Origin: JAZDJJ01 sp043804035
GTDB lineage: Bacteria; Bacteroidota; Bacteroidia; Palsa-948
NCBI GenBank assembly: GCA_043804035.1
Contig: JAZDJJ010000120.1
Span: 1-8,830 of the forward strand
Reading direction: 5' to 3'
Length of the DNA: 8,830 nucleotides
The notes under the pieces were generated by a model. The model did no database searches and was not told the origin of the DNA. It was given only the letters and a program-made list of their open reading frames with translations. Shown in pieces: positions 1-7,191 of this stretch; position 1 is the first letter of the stretch, and each line of letters begins with the position of its first letter. A program made the translations under genes and the position numbers.

Positions 1-240
1 TTTTATCCCAATCCCTCTGATGGCAATATATTTATGCATGTTGATTTGCCGAATATAAATTCCATAGATGTTACTATTTATAATGCAATTGGCGAAGCAG
101 TGCTTTCTAAAAAAATTATAGTTCCGTCAGGTAGAGAAATCAAACTTGATATGAACAATAATCCCGATGGAATTTATCTGATAGAAGTTAAAACCGATGA
201 AGGCAATATAACAAAGAAGATTATTATTAATAGACCCTAA
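1..240 (+). CDS. C-terminal end of a T9SS-secreted protein (5' truncated)
   Basis: The reading frame is open from the first base of the window and stops at 238-240, giving the last 79 residues of a longer protein. The whole visible part is a type A T9SS sorting domain: it opens with FYPNPSDGNIF, continues with a beta strand ending in YNAIGE, and closes with GIYLIEV and the basic strand KKIIINR. In this family the domain directs the protein through the outer-membrane translocon and is removed or attached to A-LPS by the sortase PorU. The catalytic or binding part lies outside the window, so the function is unknown. The domain resembles that of the M43 protease gene downstream (shared PNPSD-x-NIF and ITKK near the end), which hints at a related secreted protein. 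An internal ATG at 34 is in frame but is not a credible start, because it would cut the sorting domain. Confidence 0.88.
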   Translation, partial: FYPNPSDGNIFMHVDLPNINSIDVTIYNAIGEAVLSKKIIVPSGREIKLDMNNNPDGIYLIEVKTDEGNITKKIIINRP

Positions 241-289
241 TACGACTTTTTATGAGAGAAAGAAATTATTATAGGACTTACGCACTGAT

Positions 290-380
290 GTCATTGTGTA
301 GGAGGAATGATCGAAGTAATCTATTTTTTCATGTAGAAATGAAGATTGCTTCCTGCTTCGTGCCTCGCAGTCGCAATGAC
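290..380. repeat. Long imperfect hairpin inside the MITE-like element
   Basis: GTCATTG (290-296) pairs with CAATGAC (374-380), and GAAGTAATC (313-321) pairs with GATTGCTTC (344-352) with one T opposite G. TTCAT (328-332) pairs with ATGAA (339-343) at the tip. The middle of the arm is asymmetric. The pattern is an extended stem-loop rather than coding sequence. Confidence 0.65.
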
Positions 381-387
381 GATACGG

Positions 388-413
388 ATCTGCCTGTGCC
401 GAACACGGCAGAT
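388..413. repeat. Second hairpin inside the MITE-like element
   Basis: ATCTGCC (388-394) pairs with GGCAGAT (407-413), and after a single bulged T the stem continues with GTG (396-398) against CAC (404-406), leaving the 5-base loop CCGAA. This gives a GC-rich 10-bp stem in an AT-rich gap. No T-run follows it, so a canonical intrinsic terminator is unlikely. Confidence 0.65.
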
Positions 414-503
414 AGGTTTGCGTAAGTCCTATTATTAATATTTTTCAAGACAAATGAGAAAGAAATTATCTTTAACTATGCAATCTTTAATCCTTATATA
501 TAT

Positions 504-1934
504 ATGAAAAAAACGTACATTATTTTAAGTACATTTCTTATGAGCATTGGGAATCTTAGCATTTATGCTAAACAAGTTGATATTAATAATGCTCAGACGG
601 TGGCGTTAAACTGTTATTATGAAAAAGTTAACACGGGTAATATTGTTGCATTTAATAATATTGCTGTAACAGAAACATTTACTGTTTCTGATGCTCTGTC
701 AAATCCTGTTTATTATATATTTAATTTCGGTGAAAAAGGATTTGTTATTGTTTCGGCAGAGAATGCTACTACTCCCATCATTGGTTATTCATTAGAAGGT
801 GCATACAGCGATATTGATCAGCCAGAAGTTTTTCAGGAGTGGATGCAACAATATAAAGAAGGAATTATTTATGTACGCGAAAACAAATTAACAGCGAATA
901 GTGAAAGTACAACACAATGGGAACATTATCTTTCAACATCGTTTGTTTTGAATTCTGCAAAAAATGTTTTGGCAGTAGGTCCTCTGCTTACCAGCAAATG
1001 GGATCAAATATCTCCTTACAATGATATGTGTCCTGCTGCTTCAGGTGGTCCCGCCGGTAGTAATGGACATGCTTTAACAGGCTGTGTAGCTACTTCTATG
1101 TCTCAGGTTATGTATTATTATAAATGGCCGATTACAGGTGTGGGTTCTCATACTTCTACTCACGATGGCAGAATTGTAAATCCCGGTGCAACTACGTATC
1201 AATGGAGCCAAATGGTAGATATACCAACTGCGGCAAATAGTGCGATAGCTACACTTATGTATCATTGTGGCGTGGTTGTTAATATGCAATACGGAGCTAA
1301 TGTTTCACTTAGTGATTCACAATATGCAGTAACAGGTATGGTAGAACATTTCAAATATCATTCTTCTATGCAAAAATTATACCGAACTCAGTATTCAGGT
1401 AACTGGGCAACTCTGCTAAAAAGTAATCTTGACAAAAAACGTCCTGTGATATATGGTGGTACATGTAGTGCTATGGGAGGGCATTCCTGGATATGTGATG
1501 GTTATGATGCTTCAGGTAAGTTTCATATGAACTGGGGATTTGGTAATAAAGCTCCCAGTAGTTATTATGATGTAGATAATTTCAATGCCGGTGGATTTAT
1601 TGGCTCTGTTTCTAATCATAAAGCTCTTGTTAATATTTATCCGCTTACTCTTCCAGGAGTAGAAGAAGATATAGAATTATCATCTACTTTGAATGTTTAT
1701 CCTAATCCAACAGAAAATCAATTAAATATTTCGTTCAATAGTAATTCAATGCAGAACATTGAGATTGATTTAACATCGTTAGTAGGACAAACAATTTTTT
1801 CTGATGTAAATAATAAATTTTCTGGTAGTGAGTATTCAAAAACGATAGACCTTTCTTCTGTTGCTAAAGGTATCTACATTTTAAGAATCATTACTGAAAA
1901 CGGAATAGCCAATAGAAAAGTGATTGTTGAATAA
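504..1934 (+). CDS. C10-family cysteine protease (streptopain-like) with T9SS sorting domain
   Basis: A secreted papain-fold cysteine endopeptidase of family C10, the family of streptococcal SpeB and Porphyromonas PrtT. Residues 1-22 form a signal peptide (MKK, hydrophobic core, then YAKQ). Residues about 25-125 match the Spi/C10 propeptide region (FNFGEKGFVIVSAE, PIIGYS), which normally keeps the enzyme inactive. The peptidase domain spans about 155-380. W166-x-Q168 followed by PYN-x-x-CP precedes the nucleophile Cys194 in TGCVATSMSQVMYYYKWP, the catalytic histidine is His327 in GGHSWICDGYD, and the conserved HMNWGFG follows at 341-347. Residues about 395-476 are the T9SS sorting domain (VYPNPTENQLNIS to GIYILRI...RKVIVE). 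All key residues are present, so it should be active. The start is fixed by the signal peptide; no Shine-Dalgarno is seen, as usual in Bacteroidota. A second secreted protease follows 135 bp downstream. Confidence 0.93.
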   Translation: MKKTYIILSTFLMSIGNLSIYAKQVDINNAQTVALNCYYEKVNTGNIVAFNNIAVTETFTVSDALSNPVYYIFNFGEKGFVIVSAENATTPIIGYSLEGAYSDIDQPEVFQEWMQQYKEGIIYVRENKLTANSESTTQWEHYLSTSFVLNSAKNVLAVGPLLTSKWDQISPYNDMCPAASGGPAGSNGHALTGCVATSMSQVMYYYKWPITGVGSHTSTHDGRIVNPGATTYQWSQMVDIPTAANSAIATLMYHCGVVVNMQYGANVSLSDSQYAVTGMVEHFKYHSSMQKLYRTQYSGNWATLLKSNLDKKRPVIYGGTCSAMGGHSWICDGYDASGKFHMNWGFGNKAPSSYYDVDNFNAGGFIGSVSNHKALVNIYPLTLPGVEEDIELSSTLNVYPNPTENQLNISFNSNSMQNIEIDLTSLVGQTIFSDVNNKFSGSEYSKTIDLSSVAKGIYILRIITENGIANRKVIVE

Positions 1935-1944
1935 AGAATATTTC

Positions 1945-2005
1945 TCTCGCGGATAATTGCAGAAAATATAATTCTATTCTGTGTAAATCTGCGTTATCTG
2001 CGGGA
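1945..2005 (+). repeat. Long stem-loop just downstream of the C10 protease gene
   Basis: The 19-nt arm at 1945-1963 (TCTCGCGGATAATTGCAGA) pairs with the 18-nt arm at 1988-2005 (TCTGCGTTATCTGCGGGA) across a 24-nt AT-rich loop. There are fifteen Watson-Crick pairs, three positions that would be G-U pairs in a plus-strand transcript, and one bulged T. The hairpin begins ten bases after the stop codon, so in the protease mRNA it would lie in the 3' untranslated region. No T-tract follows, so it is not a standard intrinsic terminator. The GCGTTATCTGCGGG core resembles dispersed intergenic repeats of this phylum. Confidence 0.6.
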
Positions 2006-2022
2006 AGAAACGAATTACTGTA

Positions 2023-2032
2023 TAAGTCCTAT
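2023..2032. repeat. Lone copy of the MITE-like element end
   Basis: TAAGTCCTAT repeats the last ten bases (423-432) of the element in the previous intergenic gap, again followed by an ATA/ATT-rich flank. No partner ATAGGACTTA is present between the two protease genes, so this is either a decayed or solo end of a related element or a shared insertion hot spot. Confidence 0.4.
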
Positions 2033-2069
2033 AATAATAATCAATAATGTCTCACTAAAATCTTTTTTA

Positions 2070-4214
2070 ATGAAAAAAAATCTTCTTATTTCAATAGTAT
2101 GTTTTGCTACTCTTGCTTATCAAAACATTTATGCACAAAGCGTAAATTCATCTGGTGCTAAAAGATGTGGCACCACAGAATACATTGAATTACTAAAACA
2201 ACAAGATCCTGGTCTTGAAGCTCGTATGGCAAAAATAGAAGCCGATATACAAGCATGGTTAAAAAATTCTCCACCTGTTACTAATGCTGTGATTACAATT
2301 CCTGTTGTTGTGCATGTGGTTTATAATGGCGCTAACCAAAATATTCCTGACACTTACATTAATCAGCAACTTGACCGGCTAAACAAGGATTATCGCAAAC
2401 AAAATACTGACTGGAACAAAACACCTGCAGTTTTTCAACCATTAGTTGCTGATTGCGAAATACAATTTTGCCTTGCTACAAAGAATCCACAAGGTGCAAA
2501 CACAACAGGAATAATAAGAAAATCAACTACGGTTTCTGCATTTAATCCAAATAATGATGCAGTAAAATTTGATAATATGGGTGGTTCTACTACATGGAAT
2601 AATACTAAATATTTGAATATTTGGATATGCAATTTGAGTGGTGGAATTTTGGGATATACTGCACCTCCGGGTGCACTTCCTCCTGAACGTGATGGCGTAG
2701 CATTACATTATACTTCTCTCCCCGGTCCTCCTATAGATCCTGAATATGATTTAGGAAGATCTGCTACTCATGAAATCGGACATTGGTTAAATCTTGATCA
2801 CCCATGGGCTAATGGCAATTGCGCAAGTGATAATGTTGCTGATACTCCACCCCAGCAAGGACCTAATTTTGGATGCACTTCATTTCCGCATGTCAGCTGT
2901 AGTAATGGTCCTAATGGTGATTTATTTATGAATTACATGGACTATCAGGATGATGCTTGTATGTTTATGTTTACTGCCGGGCAAAAAGCAAGAATGATAG
3001 CCGCTCTCAATGGTCCCCGTAGCGGACTTCTGACTTCTGCTGCTACCAATTGTGCTTCTAATATAGCAATAGATGCAGGTGCCGCATCTATTATTACTCC
3101 AAACGGCATAGTGTGCAACACTACTTTTACTCCCATTATCAAACTTCAAAACTTTGGAACAAACCCGCTTACTTCCTGTACCATCAATTATAAAATAGAT
3201 GCTCTCTCAAATCAAACTTTTAATTGGACCGGCTCACTTGCTTCAGGACAATCAGTAAATGTTACATTGCCTTCTATGACTACGACAGGAGGCACTCATA
3301 CTTTCACAAGTTCAACAAGTAGTCCTAATGGTTCTACAGATGGAAATACGAGTAATGATCAGACAACAAGCACATTTAATGCTTCAGCAAGTGCGCAACA
3401 AATACCATTTGCCGAAGGACTTGAAAACACTACATTTCCTCCAAGTGGATGGGCACTGAATAACCCTGATGCAGGCAGTATCACATGGACACGCACCACT
3501 ACTGCTGCAAAAACCGGAACCGCCAGTATGTTTATGGACAACTATAATTATGATAAAGGAAATAAACATATTGATGAACTGACAACACCTCCATTGAACA
3601 TTGCATCTGTTCAAAATCCTTCTGCCACATTTCAGGTTGCTTATCAGATGTATTCTGATCCAACCACCTATTTTGGATCTGATACATTGAAAGTATATAT
3701 TTCAACAGATTGCGGAGTAACATGGACTTCTTTATATAATAAGTATCATACGCAACTAATAACTGCTACTCCACAGTTTGACACACTTAGGGCATTTGTT
3801 CCAACTGCTTCGCAATGGCGACTTGAAACAATTTCGCTTACTGCTTATGCTTCTGCTACTAATGCACTGATTAAGTTCCAACACATCTGCGATTATGAAA
3901 ATAATTTGTATGTGGATGATATAAATGTTACCGGTCTTCCCGGAGTTAATGAATTAAATTTGGATAACATCATTAGCATTTTTCCTAATCCATCTGACGA
4001 AAATATTTTTGTGAATTTCAGTATATTTGATTTAGGTAAAGTGAATATAAAAGTGTGCAATCTTGTTGGAGAAGTAATTGCTAATGTTACAGATAACATT
4101 TCTGTGCCAAAGAAAATAAAAATCAATCTGGCTGACCAATCCAATGGAATTTATTTTGTTGAAATAAGAACCGAAAATAAAAGCATTACTAAAAAACTTA
4201 TACTGAATAAATAA
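2070..4214 (+). CDS. M43-family zinc metalloprotease (pappalysin/cytophagalysin-like) with T9SS sorting domain
   Basis: A secreted metzincin-type endopeptidase. Residues 1-22 are a signal peptide (MKKNLLIS...YAQ). The propeptide/early catalytic region has IPVVVHVVYN (77-86) and INQQLDRLNKDYR (97-109), as in M43B enzymes. The zinc site is HEIGHWLNLDH at 234-244 (His234, His238 and His244 as ligands, Glu235 as general base). It is followed by cysteine-containing NCASDNVADTPPQQG and the Met-turn region FMNYMDYQDDACMFMFTAGQ (286-305). The usual Gly of HExxHxxGxxH is Asn241, a substitution I recall in M43 members. Residues about 330-436 look like a CARDB-type Ig domain. Residues about 445-622 look like a choice-of-anchor/MAM-like jelly roll (FPPSGW, TTPPLNI, YVDDINV). 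The T9SS sorting domain occupies about 635-714 (FPNPSDENIF to GIYFVEI...KKLILNK). Its substrates are unknown; cleavage of host or environmental proteins is inferred. Confidence 0.92.
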   Translation: MKKNLLISIVCFATLAYQNIYAQSVNSSGAKRCGTTEYIELLKQQDPGLEARMAKIEADIQAWLKNSPPVTNAVITIPVVVHVVYNGANQNIPDTYINQQLDRLNKDYRKQNTDWNKTPAVFQPLVADCEIQFCLATKNPQGANTTGIIRKSTTVSAFNPNNDAVKFDNMGGSTTWNNTKYLNIWICNLSGGILGYTAPPGALPPERDGVALHYTSLPGPPIDPEYDLGRSATHEIGHWLNLDHPWANGNCASDNVADTPPQQGPNFGCTSFPHVSCSNGPNGDLFMNYMDYQDDACMFMFTAGQKARMIAALNGPRSGLLTSAATNCASNIAIDAGAASIITPNGIVCNTTFTPIIKLQNFGTNPLTSCTINYKIDALSNQTFNWTGSLASGQSVNVTLPSMTTTGGTHTFTSSTSSPNGSTDGNTSNDQTTSTFNASASAQQIPFAEGLENTTFPPSGWALNNPDAGSITWTRTTTAAKTGTASMFMDNYNYDKGNKHIDELTTPPLNIASVQNPSATFQVAYQMYSDPTTYFGSDTLKVYISTDCGVTWTSLYNKYHTQLITATPQFDTLRAFVPTASQWRLETISLTAYASATNALIKFQHICDYENNLYVDDINVTGLPGVNELNLDNIISIFPNPSDENIFVNFSIFDLGKVNIKVCNLVGEVIANVTDNISVPKKIKINLADQSNGIYFVEIRTENKSITKKLILNK

Positions 4215-4315
4215 ATCTGTTCGGATTATTGCTGACACGAATTAAAATCAAAGAGTTATCAAGTGTTTGGTCTCACAAGATTGTTCCGAGTTTAATCTAC
4301 TGCCACTACTGCTGC

Positions 4316-7045
4316 TTACTGCCGGTATTTAATCACTGCTTGTGCCGCTGCTAATCGTGCAATAGGCACACGAAAAGGCGAACAACTCACGTAACTAAAA
4401 CCAAGAGTATGACAAAATTCTACAGATGACGGTTCGCCACCATGCTCTCCACAGATACCGATCTTTAAATCCTTACGAACTTTGCGTCCTTTTTCTACGG
4501 CTATCTTCATCAACATTCCAACGCCTTCTTGATCTAATACATTAAAAGGGTCTTCGGGAAGAATTTTTTTATCAATATATTCAGGTAAGAAAGAACCAAT
4601 ATCATCTCTTGAAAATCCATAAGTCATTTGTGTAAGATCGTTTGTGCCAAACGAAAAGAACTGAGATATGTTTGCAATTTTATCGGCTGTTAATGCTGCA
4701 CGTGGAATTTCAATCATAGTACCGATAAGATGAGCAATGGTCTTAAGTTTGAATTTATCAAGCACTTCGCGATAAACGCGATAAATAATATCATATTGAT
4801 TTTTTAATTCTGTATCAGCACAAGTAACAGGTATCATTATTTCGGGGAATGGATTTTTCTTTTCTTTTATCAGTTCTGCTGCTGCTTCAAAGATAGCACG
4901 TACTTGCATCTCGCTAATTTCAGGATACGTGATTCCAAGACGCACTCCTCTATGCCCCATCATTGGATTGTTTTCGTGAAGGGCTTCAGCGCGTTTATTA
5001 AATTCTTCGGTAGTAACACCTAAACTTTTAGCAATCTTTTCGCGTTCTGTTTTATTGGTAGGAACAAATTCATGTAGCGGAGGATCTAATGTGCGAAATG
5101 TTACAGGCAATCCGTCCATCACTTTCATTACGTCTTTAACATCCTTTTTTACAAACGGAAACAATTCGTTTAATGCTTTTCTTCTTTCGGCTTCTGTTTT
5201 AGAAATAATCATCTTTCGCAAAAGAAAAAGCGGTTCTTCAGAATGATTACCATAAAACATGTGTTCTGTACGGAAGAGACCAATCCCTTCGGCACCAAAT
5301 GCTATTGCTTTTGCAGCATCGCCGGGTGTTTCTGCATTTGTTCGTATTTTTAATTTACGGATGCTATCACAAATTTTCATGAATGCAAGAAAATTAGGAT
5401 TATCTTCGGCTGCTTTTTTCATTGGCATTTCTCCGTTATAGATATATCCTTTGCTTCCATTGATAGATATTACACTGCCTTCATTAAGAACTAATGAATC
5501 TACAGATAATGTTTTTTTATGAGCATCTATTTTCAAAGTACCCGCTCCAACCACACAACATTTTCCCCAACCACGAGCAACTAATGCAGCGTGACTCGTC
5601 ATACCGCCACGTGCAGTTAAAATAGCTTGTGCAGCACGCATACCTTCAATATCTTCAGGGTTAGTTTCTTCACGAACTAAAATAACTTTTTTTCCTTTCT
5701 TTGCCCAAGCCACAGCATCAGCAGAGTTAAAAACAATATGACCGAAAGCACCACCGGGACCTGCGGGTAATCCTTTTGCGATGGGCTTATTATTTTTTTC
5801 TGCTGCAGGATCTATAATAGGATGAAGCAGTTCATCTAATTGCGAAGGGTCAACACGCAAGATGGCTTCTTCTTTGCTGATAAGTTTTTCTGATAACATA
5901 TCCAAAGCCATTTTAACAGCAGCAGGACCATTGCGTTTGCCAACACGACATTGCAACATATACAATTTTTTATCTTGAATAGTAAATTCAATATCAAGCA
6001 TATTGCGATAATGCTTTTCTAATTTTCGTTGAATATCGTGTAGTTGCTTGTAAACAACGGGCATTGCTTTTTCAAGTGAAAGAAGATGTTTAGTATGTTC
6101 GTTCTTGCCAATCTCATTGATAGGATTTGGGGTGCGGATACCTGCAACAACATCTTCGCCTTGAGCATTTGATAGCCATTCGCCATAAAAATAATTTTCA
6201 CCTGTAGCGGGATTGCGGGTAAAAGCAACACCTGTGGCTGATGTATCACCCATATTTCCAAATACCATAGATTGTACATTCACTGCTGTACCCCACGCAT
6301 CGGGAATGTTTTCTATCTTGCGATAAGAGATAGCACGCTTGCCGTTCCAACTTTGAAATACTGCTGCAATAGCGCCCCATAATTGTTCTTTTGCATCTTC
6401 AGGAAATGGCTTTCCAAGAACTTCTTTAACTTTTTTCTTATAGATATTTACAAGTTCTTTAAGAGCATCGGCAGAAAGTTCGGACTCACTTTTAGCACCG
6501 CATTTCGCTACCATCTTGTGTAACTCTTTTTCTAATTGCTGACGAACACCTTTCCCCTCAGCGGGCTCAAGTCCGGCTGCCTTTTCCATCACCACATCAG
6601 AATACATTTGAATTAAACGACGCTGTGAATCATAGACAAATTGTGGATTTTTTGTTTTGATAATAAGCCCTGCGCAGGTTATATCATTCAATCCGACATT
6701 TAATACTGTGTCCATCATACCGGGCATAGATGCTCTTGCACCCGAACGAATAGAAACAAGTAAAGGATTATTTTTATCACCAAACTTTGCACCCATTTCT
6801 TTTTCTACTTTCGCTAATGCTTCTGCTACTTGGCTTGATAATTCTTTCGGATGCGTTTTTTTATTTTCATAATAATAATTACACGCTTCTGTAGTAATTG
6901 TAAATCCTGATGGGACAGGCAACCCAATATTCACCATCTCTGCAAGATTTGCTCCTTTGCCTCCAAGTAAATTTTTCATCTTGGCTTGTCCTTCGGCTTT
7001 CTTACCACCGAAATAATAAACATATTTTAATTCTTTTTTTTTCAT
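4316..7045 (-). CDS. ppdK: Pyruvate, phosphate dikinase (PPDK)
   Basis: A cytoplasmic enzyme interconverting pyruvate + ATP + phosphate with PEP + AMP + pyrophosphate. It can act in gluconeogenesis or, in reverse, as a PPi-saving pyruvate kinase substitute. The 909 residues show the complete three-domain layout. The N-terminal ATP-grasp region has LLGGKGANLAEM (26-37), SIRSGARASMPGMMDT (98-113) and DIEFTIQDKKLYMLQCR (351-367). The central phosphohistidine domain has GGMTSHAALVARGWGKCCVVG, with His485 as the swinging phospho-carrier and Thr483 at the site phosphorylated by regulatory protein in plants and bacteria. The C-terminal TIM-barrel PEP/pyruvate domain has GIGLFRTEHMF (587-597), GHRGVRLG (697-704), FGTNDLTQMTYGFSRDD (799-815) and catalytic Cys865 in GICGEHGG. 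Length is close to family norms. The start fits the family N-terminus (KYVYYFGG). It lies 146 bp downstream of meaB on the same strand and converges with the M43 protease gene. Confidence 0.98.
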   Translation of the reverse strand: MKKKELKYVYYFGGKKAEGQAKMKNLLGGKGANLAEMVNIGLPVPSGFTITTEACNYYYENKKTHPKELSSQVAEALAKVEKEMGAKFGDKNNPLLVSIRSGARASMPGMMDTVLNVGLNDITCAGLIIKTKNPQFVYDSQRRLIQMYSDVVMEKAAGLEPAEGKGVRQQLEKELHKMVAKCGAKSESELSADALKELVNIYKKKVKEVLGKPFPEDAKEQLWGAIAAVFQSWNGKRAISYRKIENIPDAWGTAVNVQSMVFGNMGDTSATGVAFTRNPATGENYFYGEWLSNAQGEDVVAGIRTPNPINEIGKNEHTKHLLSLEKAMPVVYKQLHDIQRKLEKHYRNMLDIEFTIQDKKLYMLQCRVGKRNGPAAVKMALDMLSEKLISKEEAILRVDPSQLDELLHPIIDPAAEKNNKPIAKGLPAGPGGAFGHIVFNSADAVAWAKKGKKVILVREETNPEDIEGMRAAQAILTARGGMTSHAALVARGWGKCCVVGAGTLKIDAHKKTLSVDSLVLNEGSVISINGSKGYIYNGEMPMKKAAEDNPNFLAFMKICDSIRKLKIRTNAETPGDAAKAIAFGAEGIGLFRTEHMFYGNHSEEPLFLLRKMIISKTEAERRKALNELFPFVKKDVKDVMKVMDGLPVTFRTLDPPLHEFVPTNKTEREKIAKSLGVTTEEFNKRAEALHENNPMMGHRGVRLGITYPEISEMQVRAIFEAAAELIKEKKNPFPEIMIPVTCADTELKNQYDIIYRVYREVLDKFKLKTIAHLIGTMIEIPRAALTADKIANISQFFSFGTNDLTQMTYGFSRDDIGSFLPEYIDKKILPEDPFNVLDQEGVGMLMKIAVEKGRKVRKDLKIGICGEHGGEPSSVEFCHTLGFSYVSCSPFRVPIARLAAAQAVIKYRQ

Positions 7046-7086
7046 AATTGATATTTTTATTTTTTGAAACTTATTAAAATGAGGAG

Positions 7087-7094
7087 CAAACTTA
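7087..7094 (-). promoter_or_regulatory. Candidate Bacteroidota -7 promoter element for ppdK
   Basis: On the minus strand this reads TAAGTTTG, an exact match to the Bacteroidota TAnnTTTG element. It would place the transcript start near 7080, about 35 bases before the ppdK start codon. No clear TTG/TTTG -33 element is seen at the expected spacing, so confidence is moderate. It would allow ppdK to be transcribed independently of meaB. Confidence 0.5.
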
Positions 7095-7191
7095 CGAAAA
7101 TTTTTATTTCATGGTTGTAAGTTTAACTATTTTCTTTGATGCCATCAGGATTGTATCCAACACATTACAAAATAGAACGATGATATAAAAT

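Larger units (their letters stand above)
272..431. mobile_element. MITE-like non-coding element with 13-bp terminal inverted repeats
   Basis: The ends are perfect inverted repeats: TAGGACTTACGCA at 272-284 and TGCGTAAGTCCTA at 419-431, extendable by one base pair to 271 and 432. The flanks match as a 6-bp direct repeat TTATTA (266-271 and 432-437), compatible with a target-site duplication, although a 5-bp alternative (ATTAT around 273-430) is equally readable in this AT-rich context. Inside are two further hairpins, described separately. At 160 bp there is no room for a transposase, so it would have to be mobilised in trans. The right part contains TAGGTTTG (413-420), a match to the Bacteroidota -7 consensus pointing toward the C10 protease gene, but I see no -33 partner. 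The interior GTCATTG...GATTGCTTC...CAATGAC resembles widespread bacterial intergenic palindromes. I did not assign an IS family. Confidence 0.7.
256..469. repeat. 14-bp direct repeat flanking the MITE-like element
   Basis: The 14-mer GAGAAAGAAATTAT occurs at 256-269 and again at 456-469, exactly 200 bp apart, on either side of the inverted-repeat element. Both copies sit in a similar setting, just after an ATG (252 and 454). It may be a remnant duplication or a chance match in AT-rich DNA. It is too long and too far from the element ends to be a simple target-site duplication. Confidence 0.45.

Noticed and set aside
252..425. 57-codon open frame running through the MITE-like element
   Set aside because: Almost all of it is inverted-repeat and hairpin sequence, and the product has no recognisable pattern. 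The open frame is a by-product of the repeat.
2028..2036. E. coli-like TATAAT upstream of the M43 gene
   Set aside because: The phylum uses TTTG and TAnnTTTG elements, and a TATAAT in an ATA/ATT-rich run has little weight. No TAnnTTTG is found in that gap.
2922..3723. Several overlapping antisense frames within the M43 protease gene
   Set aside because: They are out-of-frame shadows of a gene with clear domain motifs. Cysteine- and isoleucine-rich translations with no motifs are typical of antisense frames.
4215..4315. Possible bidirectional terminator between the convergent M43 and ppdK genes
   Set aside because: The only inverted match is about five bases (TCGGA/TCCGA) with a large loop and no T-tract on either strand. 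No terminator can be supported.
6019..6279. 86-codon minus-strand frame inside ppdK
   Set aside because: It is the same DNA as the conserved ATP-grasp region of ppdK in another frame, and its product has no family features.
7131..7160. TGATG-C-CATCA palindrome downstream of meaB as a terminator
   Set aside because: The arms leave a single-base loop, which cannot form a hairpin of useful length, and no T-run follows.
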